64,000 nucleotides of DNA from Anaerolineae bacterium (GTDB lineage Bacteria; Chloroflexota; Anaerolineae; Aggregatilineales; Phototrophicaceae): NCBI GenBank assembly GCA_022843385.1, contig JALHNT010000016.1, forward strand, positions 81,937 through 145,936. Reading direction: 5' to 3'. The notes under the pieces were generated by a model. The model ran no database searches. It saw only the letters and a list, made by a program, of their open reading frames with translations, and was not told the origin of the DNA. Positions 1 through 8,829 of this stretch are shown in pieces; position 1 is the stretch's first letter; each line of letters starts with the position of its first letter. The translations under genes were made by a program, and so were the position numbers.

Positions 1-1023
1 AGCACCGCCAGCGCCGACCCGATGGGCCTGCTCGACATGGAGCGCGGCGACTGGTCAACCGAACTGATGGGACAGCTTGGCATCAATCCGCAGCAGTTCG
101 TCGAGGTCGTCCCACCTGGCACCGTGCTGGGGACGATTCAGGGGAAAGCGGCTGAAGCCACCGGTCTGCCAGTTGGGACGCCGGTTGTCGCCGGGGCAGG
201 GGATGGTCAGAGCGCGGGACTGGGTGCCAATATCACCAAGCCGGGCAAAGCCTATCTCAACCTCGGTACGGCGATGGTCTCCGGCGCACACTCCGATCAC
301 TATGTCTGGAGTGAGTATTTCCGCACACTGTGTTCGCCGGTGGCTGGCGCGTTCGTGCCGGAGGAAGTGCTGGGCGGCGGTACCTTCACTGTCAACTGGT
401 TCGTCGAAACCTTCGGCCCGGTGGTCGATGGACTGAAGCTCTCGCTCTCGCCCGAAGAATTGCTGGAAGCCGCCGCCGCCAAGCTGCCCCCCGGCGCATT
501 GGGGCTGATGCTCGTCCCCTACTGGAACGGCGTCATGCCGCCCTACTGGGACCCGGCTGCGACCGGTATCACCGTCGGATGGACAGGGGCGCATCGGCGT
601 GAACATTTCTATCGCGCGGTGCTGGAAGGCATCGCGTACGAACACCGGCTGGCGATGGATGGCGTTGCCAAAGCCACTGGCACACCGATTGATGAGTACA
701 TTCTGATGGGCGGCGGCTCGCGCAGTCCGCTCTGGTGTCAGATCGTCGCTGATGTCAACGGCACCAAAGTGACCCGCGCCAGCACCACCGAAGCTACCAA
801 CCTGGGCGCGGGCATCCTGGCTGCTGCGGCAGCGGGCTGGTATCCGAACGTGCGTAATGCCGCTGATGCGATGACTGCTACCGAGCGCAGCTTCGAGCCG
901 CAGGAAAAGACCCACAAAATCTATGATCGATTGTTCAAAGAAGTCTATGTTGGTTTGTTCCCGGCGGTTCAGAAATACGTGGATCGCCTGACGGAACTGA
1001 CCTATGACCAGGAAAGCGAATGA
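1..1023 (+). CDS. FGGY-family sugar kinase, xylulokinase-like (5' end outside window)
   Basis: The reading frame is open from the first base, so the N-terminal part of this gene lies upstream. The visible 340 residues are the C-terminal lobe of an FGGY carbohydrate kinase: an S-A-S-x-D-P-M-G-L-L-D stretch at the very start, the glycine-rich GAGDGQSAGLG nucleotide-site motif, LNLGTAMVSGA, a YRAVLEGIAYEHR helix and the MGGGSRSPLW motif. Members phosphorylate a ketopentose or a related polyol or sugar with ATP. Xylulose is the likeliest substrate given the complete xylulokinase at 3377-4876 and the adjacent RpiB gene, but specificity cannot be read from this half. The stop codon is 8 bases before the start of the next gene, so the two are probably one transcript. 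Confidence 0.85.
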   Translation, partial: STASADPMGLLDMERGDWSTELMGQLGINPQQFVEVVPPGTVLGTIQGKAAEATGLPVGTPVVAGAGDGQSAGLGANITKPGKAYLNLGTAMVSGAHSDHYVWSEYFRTLCSPVAGAFVPEEVLGGGTFTVNWFVETFGPVVDGLKLSLSPEELLEAAAAKLPPGALGLMLVPYWNGVMPPYWDPAATGITVGWTGAHRREHFYRAVLEGIAYEHRLAMDGVAKATGTPIDEYILMGGGSRSPLWCQIVADVNGTKVTRASTTEATNLGAGILAAAAAGWYPNVRNAADAMTATERSFEPQEKTHKIYDRLFKEVYVGLFPAVQKYVDRLTELTYDQESE

Positions 1024-1031
1024 GGTGTTGT

Positions 1032-1520
1032 ATGAAAATCGCCGTTGGATGTGATGAAGCCGGGGTCACGCTGCTCGATGTGCTGCGCGACCACATGAAG
1101 AGTAAGCCGGGGATTGAGTTGAAGGATTTCGGCGTCTTCAACACCGATCCGGTGGATTATCCTGATATTGCGGCGTCGGTGGCCGAGTCGGTTGCCAGCG
1201 GTGAGGTTGAGCGCGGCATCCTGGTCTGTGGCACTGGCATCGGCATGTGCATCACCGCCAACAAGGTGCCGGGCGTCCGGGCCGCGTTGTGCCACGATAC
1301 CTATTCCGCCGAACGCGCCCGCAAGAGCAATGACGCTCAGGTGATTACGATGGGCGCGCGTGTCATCGGCCCGGAGCTGGCGAAGTCGATCATCGACGCC
1401 TGGCTGGCTTCCGAATTCGCCGGCGGTCGCTCGGCCCCTAAAGTCGCCAAGATGAACGCGGTTGACGAGAAGTATCGTCAGGGGCGTGAACTGCAAACGG
1501 AAAAGGTATCCTGCGATTGA
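1032..1520 (+). CDS. rpiB: RpiB/LacA/LacB-family sugar-phosphate isomerase (ribose-5-phosphate isomerase B)
   Basis: A 162-residue RpiB-type isomerase, normal length for the family, which interconverts ribose-5-phosphate and ribulose-5-phosphate (or 6-phospho-allose/galactose analogues). It starts with the family's MKIAVGCDEAG strand and phosphate site. It carries the GILVCGTGIGMCITANK active-site loop, whose Cys is the usual catalytic base. The HDTYSAERARKSNDAQVITMG segment provides the His/Arg/Asn ligands. An in-frame ATG exists 12 bases upstream at 1020, but ATG 1032 fits the family N-terminus and has an AGGTG ribosome site just upstream. It follows the sugar kinase by 8 bases, consistent with a pentose-catabolic operon under the SorC regulator that follows. 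Confidence 0.9.
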   Translation: MKIAVGCDEAGVTLLDVLRDHMKSKPGIELKDFGVFNTDPVDYPDIAASVAESVASGEVERGILVCGTGIGMCITANKVPGVRAALCHDTYSAERARKSNDAQVITMGARVIGPELAKSIIDAWLASEFAGGRSAPKVAKMNAVDEKYRQGRELQTEKVSCD

Positions 1521-1611
1521 TTGGGAGATGGCTATGATCTGCCCCTTCGTCTCGCAGCAGGTTTGGCGGTATGATGGCGTGGCGTTCGACTAACTGAATT
1601 CATGTGACGGA

Positions 1612-2571
1612 ATGTACACTGCGAATCGCGACGAATTATTGACGCGGGTGGCCTCGCTCTACTATGAGCAGGACTACAGCCAGGAGCAGATTGCCCGGAT
1701 GGTCGGCAAGTCGCGCTCCAATGTCTCCCGCTTGCTCAAAGAGGCCAAGCAAAAAGGGCTGGTCGAGATTCGCATCCACAAACGTATCCCGACCAATCCT
1801 CAGCTCGAACGCGCTCTTCAGGAACGCTTCGGCCTGCACCAGGCCATGATCGTTGATAACCATAACGGTGATGTGCGTGAACGGCTGGCTTCGGCGGGGC
1901 AGCTCGCCGCCTGGTATCTGGAAGACATCCTGCGCCCCGATACCATCCTGGCGATTGCCTGGGGGACGGGCGTCGCGGCGGCGGTTAACGCGCTCGCAAT
2001 TCATCCCATCCTGCATGTGGAAGTGGTGCAGATGCTCGGCAGCGTTGGCTCGGTCGACTCGTCGATTGATGGGCCAGATCTCGCCCGCACGCTGGCGACC
2101 AAGCTCGGCGGACAGTATCGCTATCTCAGCGCCCCGTTGTTCGTCGATAGTCAGGCCACCCGCGACAGCCTGCTGGAACAACCGCTGATCGAGACCACCC
2201 TGAATGTGGCCCGACGCGCCCATGTGGCACTGGTCGGCATCGGCACCACCGAGCCGGAAGCCTCCAGCTTTCTCCGCGCCGGTCACCTCACCCAGCGCCA
2301 GCTCACCGAATTGCGAGGGCAGGGCGCAGTCGGTGAGACGACGGGCAAGCATTTCGATATTCAGGGACGCGCCGATTTCGACATCAATCACCGCGTCGTC
2401 TCGATCAACCTCAACGACCTCAAGCGCATCCCGTATGTGGTGGCGGTGGCTTGTGGGTTGCCCAAGACGCGCTCGATCCTCGGCGCGGTGCGTGGTGGCT
2501 ACATCAAAGCGCTGGCGACCGATGCTGCTACGGCTGAGGCTGTTCTCGAACAGGACGCCTACGACTCCTGA
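1612..2571 (+). CDS. SorC/DeoR-type sugar-binding transcriptional regulator
   Basis: A 319-residue protein with the two-part layout of the SorC family. Residues about 1-60 form a helix-turn-helix (motif YSQEQIARMVGKSRSNVSRL), followed by a sugar-phosphate effector domain related to glucosamine-6-phosphate deaminase/isomerases. Useful landmarks are ILAIAWGTGVAAAV, the VQMLGSVGSVD strand and the C-terminal VACGLPKTRSILGAVRGG motif, which matches the effector site in this family. SorC proteins repress or activate sugar operons in response to a phosphorylated sugar. The neighbourhood of two FGGY kinases and RpiB makes a pentose phosphate the likeliest effector. Its last 13 bases overlap the end of the convergent gene at 2559. 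Confidence 0.88.
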   Translation: MYTANRDELLTRVASLYYEQDYSQEQIARMVGKSRSNVSRLLKEAKQKGLVEIRIHKRIPTNPQLERALQERFGLHQAMIVDNHNGDVRERLASAGQLAAWYLEDILRPDTILAIAWGTGVAAAVNALAIHPILHVEVVQMLGSVGSVDSSIDGPDLARTLATKLGGQYRYLSAPLFVDSQATRDSLLEQPLIETTLNVARRAHVALVGIGTTEPEASSFLRAGHLTQRQLTELRGQGAVGETTGKHFDIQGRADFDINHRVVSINLNDLKRIPYVVAVACGLPKTRSILGAVRGGYIKALATDAATAEAVLEQDAYDS

Positions 2572-3209
2572 CCATTCTTCAGCGGCGCTTGCAGCAGGTA
2601 ATACCAGCGATCGGCGAATCCTAGCCAGCGCCGGTTGCGCGCCCCATCGGTGATGTTATCGACACACACATCCGGCTGGGCCTTCATCATGAAGTGTGGG
2701 TCGGAGAACTGGATGTTATGCACCGGCATGTGGGGGTGCAGATGACCGTCGGGCAGGTTGATGTTCGCCAGCAGGAAGGGATAGCGCAGCGTGATGGTGT
2801 CCGAATACAGATAGAAGGTCAAGCCACACGGACTGCCGTAGCGCGCCATCAGCCAGCCCACCGACACTGGCTGGCGGAAACTCAGGTAGGTGCGACCGAC
2901 CGACACCCCATCCACCGAGATGAAAAACGAAGCCTCGCCTTCCGGTTGCAGCGGAAAGACGATGCTCTTGGGCTGGACGTAACTGTGCTGCTGTCGTGCC
3001 AGCGTTGTCTGGGCTTCGTGCCAATCGGTGTTCCCCGGCGTGATGCCCATCACACACGGCGAAGTCCCGCACCAATAGAACTGCCGCGCCCGCAGGTCGT
3101 CCGCCGCCCGCGTCTGACCGGCGACCATCGCCAGGAGGGTCAGCCCGAACGTCAGCGCCATCCCTGCCGACAGCCAACCCACTACGGTGCGAAACAGATG
3201 TGTCCGCAA
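2559..3209 (-). CDS. Secreted or membrane-anchored protein of unknown function
   Basis: 216 residues with no family I can name firmly. The N-terminus has a basic start and a hydrophobic segment (about residues 8-34, ending GQTRAAD), read as a signal peptide or anchor, so the rest is probably extracytoplasmic. The mature part begins with a cysteine pair in FYWCGTSPCVMGITPGNTDW, which recalls a PC-x-MGI-x-PG-x-T motif I associate with exported Chloroflexota proteins (memory, not checked), and has later single cysteines. The start is TTG; an AAAGGTG ribosome site six bases upstream supports it. The gene runs toward the SorC gene and shares its last bases, so it is not part of that operon. Confidence 0.6.
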   Translation of the reverse strand: MRTHLFRTVVGWLSAGMALTFGLTLLAMVAGQTRAADDLRARQFYWCGTSPCVMGITPGNTDWHEAQTTLARQQHSYVQPKSIVFPLQPEGEASFFISVDGVSVGRTYLSFRQPVSVGWLMARYGSPCGLTFYLYSDTITLRYPFLLANINLPDGHLHPHMPVHNIQFSDPHFMMKAQPDVCVDNITDGARNRRWLGFADRWYYLLQAPLKNGQES

Positions 3210-3283
3210 CCCGGCACCTTTCTCATCATCTTACGCGCACCTCGGCGACGCGCTGCATCGGGTGCATCTTTCATGCCTGCGCC

Positions 3284-3374
3284 ACCCCCTTTTCCCCTTC
3301 GCGGGTTTCGACGGTGACAGGCTCCCCTTCTCCCAGCGCCGCGTGTGCGAGAAGGGGGCGGGGGATGAGGGCGG
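3284..3374. repeat. GC-rich hairpin-type intergenic repeat (degenerate copy)
   Basis: The spacer between the secreted protein and xylulokinase carries a run of the type CCCCTTCTCCC ... GAGAAGGGGG followed by GGGGGATGAGGG. The same vocabulary recurs in the cluster at 5527-5730. The two arms could pair as a stem-loop. I read it as a member of a small dispersed intergenic repeat family, possibly also acting as a transcript end for the minus-strand xylulokinase gene whose stop lies at 3377. Confidence 0.5.
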
Positions 3375-3376
3375 CG

Positions 3377-4876
3377 TTACTGCCCCTCGAACTTCGCCAG
3401 CGCCGCATAGGTTGTTTTCAGTGCCGGATACAAACCCTGGAAGATCGGGTAGAGCCGTTCATAGTCGGCTGCGCCAGCCGGATCGGGCTGAATGGTCTCG
3501 ACGCGCCGCACCATCGCTTTGCAGGCCGTTGGCACATCGGGATACGCTCCCGTGCCAACCGCCGCCAGGATCGCTGCACCGAAGGCGCTGCTCTCGCCGG
3601 TGTTGACGGTGTACAGCGGGATGCCCATGATGTCGGTCGTCAGGTGCTTCCACACCGGGCTGTTGACCAGTCCGCCAGCGATCACGGCTTCTTTCGGGTT
3701 CACCCCCAACGAGCGCAGCAGCTCCAGTTGGTCGCGCATCCCGAAGGCCACCCCTTCCATCACCGAACGGATCATGTGCGGGACGCCGTGCCGCAGCGTG
3801 AATCCGATGAATGCCCCGCGCGCGAACGGATCCGGATGTGGGTTGCGTTCGCCCGTCAGATAAGGCGCGAACAGCAGTCCCAGCGCCCCGCGCGGCACCG
3901 ACTCGGCGTGGCGGTTGAGTTCGTCATAATTCATGCCCGGCGTCACTTCATCGTGCAGCCAGCGCAGCCCGCCCGCCGCGCTCAACATCACCCCCATGTG
4001 CATCCACGTTCCCGGCATCGGCCCACAGAAAGTGTGCAGCCGTCCATCCGGCTCTGGCTCATAACGGGCGTTGGCCGCATACGCCACCCCCGATGTTCCC
4101 ACCGTCAGGCTGGCCTGATTCGGCTCGACGATGCCGTTGCCGACACCGCTGGCCGGCTGGTCGCCCGCGCCACCGACAATCGGCGTGCCGACTTTCAGCC
4201 CAGTGGCCGCGGCCCCGGCTTCGCTCACCCGCGCACTCACATCCTGCGACTCGCATAATTCCGGCAGGATCGAGCGGCTGAAGCCATAAGCCGACAGCAG
4301 TTCATCCGACCAGGTGCGTTTGCCGATGTCCATTAGGCCGAAGCCGGAGCCATCGGCCACATCGGCCACATATGCGCCACTCAGACGATAGCGGATGTAA
4401 TCCTTCGGCAGAAGGATATGAGCGATGCGTCCGAAGACATCCGGTTCATTCTGCTTGACCCACAGCAGCTTGGGGGCGGTGAAACCCGGCAGGAGGATGC
4501 TGCCGATCAGTTGGTATAGCCGTTTCGCGCCGATCTTCTCGGTGATCTCGGCGCATTGCGCGATGCTGCGCTGGTCGTTCCATAACATCGCCGGGCGCAC
4601 CGGTTGCCCATCTTTGTCCAGCGAGGTCAGACCGTGCATCTGGCCGGTCAGGCCAATCGCCGCCACTGCGTCTGCGCCCACCTCTTGCACGGCTTCGCGC
4701 AACGATTGGCTGGCCGCCTGCCACCAGTTCTCCGGGTCCTGTTCTGACCACAGTGGGCGAGGGGTGTACAACTCATGTGGATGGCTTTTTGTCGTGACGA
4801 CATTGCCTTGTTCATCCACGACCACCGCTTTCGAGGCCGTCGTGCTGACATCAACACCGATGAAGTAACGGGTCAT
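3377..4876 (-). CDS. xylB: Xylulokinase (FGGY family)
   Basis: A complete 499-residue FGGY kinase, the usual xylulokinase length. It phosphorylates D-xylulose to xylulose-5-phosphate with ATP. Visible landmarks: N-terminal phosphate-binding strand YFIGVDVSTTASKAVVVD, the substrate-loop motif GLTGQMHGLTSLD typical of xylulokinases, GGAGDQPASGVGNG, the ASLTVGTSGVAYA strand, and a RSVMEGVAFGMRD...VIAGG C-terminal lobe. The frame stays open to 5032 and another ATG lies at 4891, but ATG 4876 fits the family start and has a GAGGA ribosome site. It faces away from the small 2TM gene at 5017, leaving a 140-base divergent spacer. Together with RpiB it would feed pentoses into the pentose-phosphate pathway. 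Confidence 0.9.
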   Translation of the reverse strand: MTRYFIGVDVSTTASKAVVVDEQGNVVTTKSHPHELYTPRPLWSEQDPENWWQAASQSLREAVQEVGADAVAAIGLTGQMHGLTSLDKDGQPVRPAMLWNDQRSIAQCAEITEKIGAKRLYQLIGSILLPGFTAPKLLWVKQNEPDVFGRIAHILLPKDYIRYRLSGAYVADVADGSGFGLMDIGKRTWSDELLSAYGFSRSILPELCESQDVSARVSEAGAAATGLKVGTPIVGGAGDQPASGVGNGIVEPNQASLTVGTSGVAYAANARYEPEPDGRLHTFCGPMPGTWMHMGVMLSAAGGLRWLHDEVTPGMNYDELNRHAESVPRGALGLLFAPYLTGERNPHPDPFARGAFIGFTLRHGVPHMIRSVMEGVAFGMRDQLELLRSLGVNPKEAVIAGGLVNSPVWKHLTTDIMGIPLYTVNTGESSAFGAAILAAVGTGAYPDVPTACKAMVRRVETIQPDPAGAADYERLYPIFQGLYPALKTTYAALAKFEGQ

Positions 4877-5016
4877 GATGAGAGTCCTCATTGCAACAAT
4901 GGATTTTTTGTGGCTAGAGTCTATATCCAAATGAGCAGCGCGCCAAATGTTTTGCCCTGCGCAACTCACCGTCGCTGTTCTGCGTATATTCAACGTATTG
5001 ATCCGGGGAGCCTTAC

Positions 5017-5403
5017 ATGGGTGACAAGTCAAGCGAAGCCGATTCGCGCTACAAGCAAATTCGCCGTACCATCACCAATCGCTACGAGAATCGCGGTCAG
5101 TTCTTCGGTCATCTGGTTGCATTCCTGGTGTTGAATGCCATCCTTTACGGACTCATGCCTTTTCCAGTCAGTAGCTTAACATTTTTGTGCAGCGGCCTGT
5201 GGTTCATGGGGCTGGCGATTCATGGGGTGCAGTTCATCCTGACCGAGATGCGCGAACGCGCTATCGAACAGGCTATCCGACAGGTGGCCGCTCAACCTGA
5301 TCTGTACCCGCAGCGTCTGGTGCGCCTGACCGAAGACGGCGAACTGGAGGCCTATGCCGAAGACGAACCCAAATCCCGCCGCAAGCGCAAGAACGGTGCG
5401 TGA
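5017..5403 (+). CDS. 2TM-domain membrane protein
   Basis: 128 residues built on the plan of the bacterial 2TM domain: a charged N-terminus (RYKQIRRTITNRYENRG), a first membrane helix about residues 28-47, a short loop, and a second helix about residues 52-72 that includes the FLCSGLWFMGLAIHGVQF signature. A charged cytosolic C-terminal tail follows, ending in a Lys/Arg-rich segment. This domain often appears alone or fused to regulators; its job is not established. A GGGGAG ribosome site precedes the ATG. It is divergent from xylulokinase and probably functionally unrelated to it. Confidence 0.75.
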   Translation: MGDKSSEADSRYKQIRRTITNRYENRGQFFGHLVAFLVLNAILYGLMPFPVSSLTFLCSGLWFMGLAIHGVQFILTEMRERAIEQAIRQVAAQPDLYPQRLVRLTEDGELEAYAEDEPKSRRKRKNGA

Positions 5404-5807
5404 ACCCGTCACCGATTAGCATCCGCAAGAGCATGTCCCTACTGAAACGGTTTTTCCCAGGCTGTTTTCTTCAGTGCCTTTAGCGCGCTTACCGCGTGTT
5501 GTCTAGCTGGGCGGCTTATGCTGCCGTTTCCAGCCCTCATCCCCCCCGCCCCTTCTCCCACGGGGAGAAGGGGAGCCGTCGGCAACAGGTCTTGAAGCCA
5601 CTCGCCCCGTGGGAGAGGGCTGCGTAGCGTGGGGTGAGGGCCAAAGTACAGCAAGGCTCAATTATAGGCAAAGTTGTTTTTCTCCCCTCGCCCTGTGGGA
5701 GAGGGGCAGGGGGTGAGGGCCATAGGGACGGCCTCTTCGCCAAGACATTAGCCGATTTAATTCTTAATGTGCTTCAGCACCCAGCGGTATCTGCCACAAA
5801 CTCCTAC
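5404..5807. repeat. Non-coding spacer with three hairpin-type repeat units (5527-5577, 5603-5642, 5682-5723)
   Basis: No credible gene. The strongest unit has an 11-base inverted repeat, CCCCTTCTCCC at 5549-5559 facing GGGAGAAGGGG at 5563-5573 with a 3-base loop. Two further units share the vocabulary CTCGCCC(C/T)GTGGGAGAGGG and end in GGGGTGAGGGCC or GGGGGTGAGGGCC. Adjacent copies point in different directions. They behave like a REP/BIME-style dispersed element. The degenerate copy at 3284-3374 belongs to the same set. Confidence 0.6.
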
Positions 5808-5837
5808 TTGACACAGATAGACCTTTTGTTCTATACT
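5808..5837 (+). promoter_or_regulatory. Sigma-70-type promoter for the PhnB-like gene
   Basis: A consensus -35 TTGACA (5808-5813) and a -10 TATACT (5832-5837) are separated by 18 bases, placing the transcription start near 5844, about 30 bases before the start codon at 5876. This is the best-matching promoter in the window. Confidence 0.65.
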
Positions 5838-5875
5838 GAACCCGGTAGGTCAGTACACCAAAAGGAAAAACCCTC

Positions 5876-6769
5876 TTGCCTAAAATCACGCCCTTTCTCT
5901 GGTTCGATACCCAGACTGAAGCCGCCATCCAGCGTTACGCCAGCAGCTTTTCCGATTCAGCGCTGCTGTCGATCCGGCGTTACCCGGATGGGCCGTTGGA
6001 TGGGCCGATGCGGGGCATGGAAGGCAAGGTGCTGACGGCAGTCTTTGATCTGGCGGGGCAGCGCTTTATGGCGCTGGATGGCGGGCCGACCTTTAAATTC
6101 AACCCGGCCATTTCGCTGTTCGTGAGCGCCGCGACTGAAGCAGAGGTTGATCGTCTCTGGAGTACCCTGTCTGAAGGTGGCTCAATCCTGATGCCGCTTC
6201 AGTCCTATCCCTTCAGCCCCCGCTTTGGCTGGGTGATGGATCAGTACGGTTTGTCGTGGCAGGTCAATCTGGCGTCACGGGCGCAGAAGATCGCGCCGGC
6301 ACTGATGTTTGTTGGTGAGCAGCATGGCAAGGCTGAAGCGGCGATGAACTTCTACACCGCGCTCTTCGCCCATTCCCAGGTTGAACACGTCGAGCGCTAT
6401 GGCAGTGGCGATACCGGCGAACCCGGCACTGTGAAACAAGCCATCTTCCAGCTCGATGGCCGGGACTTTATGGTGATGGATAGCAGCTACGAACACGCCT
6501 TCAGTTTCAACGAAGCCATTTCCTTTTATGTCGAATGTGGGTCGCAGGAGGAAGTCGATCACTTCTGGGGGGAACTCTCGGCACATCCACAGTCCGAACA
6601 ATGTGGCTGGCTCAAGGATCGCTTTGGCATCTCGTGGCAGATCGTGCCGTCGATTGTGCCTGAACTGATGAACGATCCCGATCCGGTCAAATCCAAACGG
6701 GTGATGGATGCGCTCCTTCAGATGAAGAAGCTCGACATCGCCGGGCTGGAGCGCGCCTACGCCGGGTGA
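5876..6769 (+). CDS. Tandem 3-dmu-9_3-mt (PhnB-like, VOC superfamily) protein
   Basis: 297 residues made of two copies of the 3-demethylubiquinone-9 3-methyltransferase-like/PhnB domain, residues about 1-135 and 138-270. Each copy has the pattern P-x-L-x-F ... A-x-x-x-Y, the F-x-L-x-G-x-x-F-M-x-M/L-D/x strand, a FN-x-A-I-S-(L/F) edge strand, a W-x-x-L segment and a terminal GW-(V/L)-x-D-x-(Y/F)-G-(L/I)-S-WQ(V/I) motif, seen twice. The fold belongs to the glyoxalase/bleomycin-resistance superfamily; no reaction is established for this subfamily, despite the methyltransferase-derived name. The start is TTG 5876, chosen because it aligns with the domain start and follows AAAGGA; the promoter at 5808 supports it. 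Confidence 0.85.
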   Translation: MPKITPFLWFDTQTEAAIQRYASSFSDSALLSIRRYPDGPLDGPMRGMEGKVLTAVFDLAGQRFMALDGGPTFKFNPAISLFVSAATEAEVDRLWSTLSEGGSILMPLQSYPFSPRFGWVMDQYGLSWQVNLASRAQKIAPALMFVGEQHGKAEAAMNFYTALFAHSQVEHVERYGSGDTGEPGTVKQAIFQLDGRDFMVMDSSYEHAFSFNEAISFYVECGSQEEVDHFWGELSAHPQSEQCGWLKDRFGISWQIVPSIVPELMNDPDPVKSKRVMDALLQMKKLDIAGLERAYAG

Positions 6770-7159
6770 TGCGAATCAAAAGGACTGATGCGAATCTGAC
6801 GAATCTGACGAATCTGACGAATCAATAGGGGAAAGTTGAACGTGCCGAGTACGACGTTCAAAGTGAAAGTCTCTGATTCCTCTCTGCGCTCTCTGTGTCT
6901 CTGCGGTTCAATTCTTCTGGCGGCGGAACGCGGCGGATCGCTCCCGTCGTTCCGCCACCGCAATGACGATCCGCCGGCGGCAATCAGGTAGTGCTAAGTG
7001 CAAAGTGCAAAGTTGAAAGTGGAAGACTCTGATTGCGCTCTCTGTGTCCTCTGCGTCTCTGTGGTTCAATTCTTCTTCTTTTTCTCGTGAGTGTGGCGTT
7101 TTGACGGTGAGTTTGCGGCTTCAATCAGCAAAATCAGCAGCAAACCCCTGTTGCCAGAG
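6770..7159. repeat. Non-coding spacer with 9-base tandem repeats and decayed dispersed repeats
   Basis: No gene seen. From 6786 to 6824 the unit AATCTGACG repeats three times inside TGATGCG...AATCA. The same element occurs on the opposite strand at 31413-31442. Two imperfect copies of a sequence ending GCGCTCTCTGTGT(C)CTCTGCG lie near 6885-6915 and 7034-7066, and AGTGCAAAGTG-type runs lie near 6995-7020. Related sequence appears in the 31.3-31.8 kb spacer. I interpret the stretch as remnants of dispersed repeats. Confidence 0.55.
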
Positions 7160-8593
7160 TCAGACAATTCCAGCAATCGGCGGTTGGTGCATATCCTCCG
7201 GGATGGGCAGGTCAAACAGCTTCAGCACCGTAGGGGCGACCTGCAACAGATTCAAACCGGAAACATACCGTCCGCCCAAATCCTGCTTCGGGTCGTAGTA
7301 GAGGAACATGCCCATCTGGTCATGGTTGGCGTCGTCCGGGCCGGTGTCATTCTCGAACACATGAATCCGACCCCAGCCGATGGTGCCAATCGAGCGCCAG
7401 CTCAGGTCGCCAAAGTACACCAGGACATCCGGTGCAACGCCCTTCACCTGCTGGTAAATGATCTCCGGCTTGAAGCAGCGCGTCCCAATCGGTTGACCAT
7501 GCTCGTCGCCGATCTCGCTCAAGCGGGCGATCAGCTCGTCGCGCAGGCTCTCATACTGGTCAGGCGGGACTATCCCCTGCGGTTCGCGCCCTTCGAGGTT
7601 GATGAACACTCGTCCATAATACCCGCCGTCGCCCCAGGCGCGTGTCCGGCTCCAATCCACCTGGGCGGGATCGAGGACGACTGCGCCGTTCTGGGTATCC
7701 GGTTGTTCGCGCAACACCAGATACCCCTCGCGGATCAGCCACTCATTGAGGCAGATGCCGCCATCCATCTTCTTCGCTCCATGATCGGAGACGATGAAGA
7801 TGGCCGTCTGGTCGTCAAAGCTGTCAATCAATTCGCTGATCTCGTTATCGAGCAGGGCATGGTAATTGCGGATGGCATCGCGGTACAGGCTGTTCGGGTC
7901 ATGGAACCGATGCTCACTGTCCATGTCCTTCCAGAAACCGTGATGAATCCGATCCAGCCCGATCTCGACCATCACGAAGAAGTCCCAGTCACTTTCGCGC
8001 GTCAGCCGGCGGGCGACCTCGAAGCGCTGCTTGGTCATCTCATGCAGACGTTCCAACAGCCAGCCTTTGTCTTCGGTACGGAAGCCCTTGACGTCGGTCA
8101 TGTAATCGCCCACCCAATCCCGGATTCGGTCGCCCAGCTCTGGCGGATAGGTGTAGGTCTGATGGGTATCCGGCGTCAGGAAACACCCCACCATCTCGCC
8201 GTTGATCGGGTAGGGTGGGTAGCTCATCGGGACGCCCAGCACGATGCTGTGTTTGTCCTGCTGGCTCAGGATGTCCCACAGGCGCGGCTCGTGCATCGCC
8301 TCGCCGTTGGCGATGGTCAGTCCGTCATAGCTGTGATCCTTGCGGTTGCGGAAGCCATAGATGCCCAGCGTGCCGGGGTCTTTGCCCGACATCATGCACG
8401 ACCAGGCCGGGACAGTGATGGCCGGGATGACGCTCTCGAGTTCGCCGTAGATGCCCCTGGCGCGCAGCCGTGACAGCGTTGGCATCTCGTGGATAAAACG
8501 TTCAAACACCAGCTCAGGCGCGGCACAGTCCAGCCCGATGATGGCGACGCGGCGTTTCTTGCGGAATAGATTGAACAGGGATTGGAAGGCCAT
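7160..8593 (-). CDS. Type I phosphodiesterase/nucleotide pyrophosphatase-like hydrolase (alkaline phosphatase superfamily)
   Basis: 477 residues with the alkaline-phosphatase-superfamily core. The first metal-binding strand is VAIIGLDCAAPELVFE near the N-terminus. The nucleophile region is ITVPAWSCMMSGKDPG, with Thr as the expected nucleophile, followed by GIYGFRNR. The late metal ligands sit in IFIVSDHGAKKMDGG. This subgroup hydrolyses phosphodiester or phosphonate-type bonds in small molecules; the substrate is unknown. No signal peptide is seen, only a short basic N-terminus, so it is probably cytosolic. The start could be ATG 8593 or GTG 8605, four codons earlier; neither has a convincing ribosome site. 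The gene is monocistronic between the repeat spacer and another minus-strand gene. Confidence 0.82.
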   Translation of the reverse strand: MAFQSLFNLFRKKRRVAIIGLDCAAPELVFERFIHEMPTLSRLRARGIYGELESVIPAITVPAWSCMMSGKDPGTLGIYGFRNRKDHSYDGLTIANGEAMHEPRLWDILSQQDKHSIVLGVPMSYPPYPINGEMVGCFLTPDTHQTYTYPPELGDRIRDWVGDYMTDVKGFRTEDKGWLLERLHEMTKQRFEVARRLTRESDWDFFVMVEIGLDRIHHGFWKDMDSEHRFHDPNSLYRDAIRNYHALLDNEISELIDSFDDQTAIFIVSDHGAKKMDGGICLNEWLIREGYLVLREQPDTQNGAVVLDPAQVDWSRTRAWGDGGYYGRVFINLEGREPQGIVPPDQYESLRDELIARLSEIGDEHGQPIGTRCFKPEIIYQQVKGVAPDVLVYFGDLSWRSIGTIGWGRIHVFENDTGPDDANHDQMGMFLYYDPKQDLGGRYVSGLNLLQVAPTVLKLFDLPIPEDMHQPPIAGIV

Positions 8594-8829
8594 AATGCTT
8601 GTCACAACAGGTCTGGTGGATGAGGGACAGCCACGCTTGACTGTCCCACTGATTATAGACCCGTCCGCCTGGGCTTATCCAGACTGGCTCTGAATCGCGC
8701 GACATCCATGATCACCCGTGTGTGGCTGCCGCTCCCGATCACCTGCGCCGTCCGATGAACTTCGACTCGAAAGTGATGTTCCCCGACCAGACCGGGGATA
8801 ATACCTTCCGCCATATTGCTCGTTTCCTG

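Noticed and set aside
3200..4258. Plus-strand frame of about 350 codons overlapping xylulokinase
   Set aside because: Antisense shadow of a conserved enzyme, with His/Arg-rich translation and no recognisable domain.
7091..8473. Plus-strand open frame of about 460 codons opposite the phosphodiesterase-like gene
   Set aside because: The minus-strand protein has clear alkaline-phosphatase-superfamily motifs; the plus-strand translation shows none and lacks a proper start.
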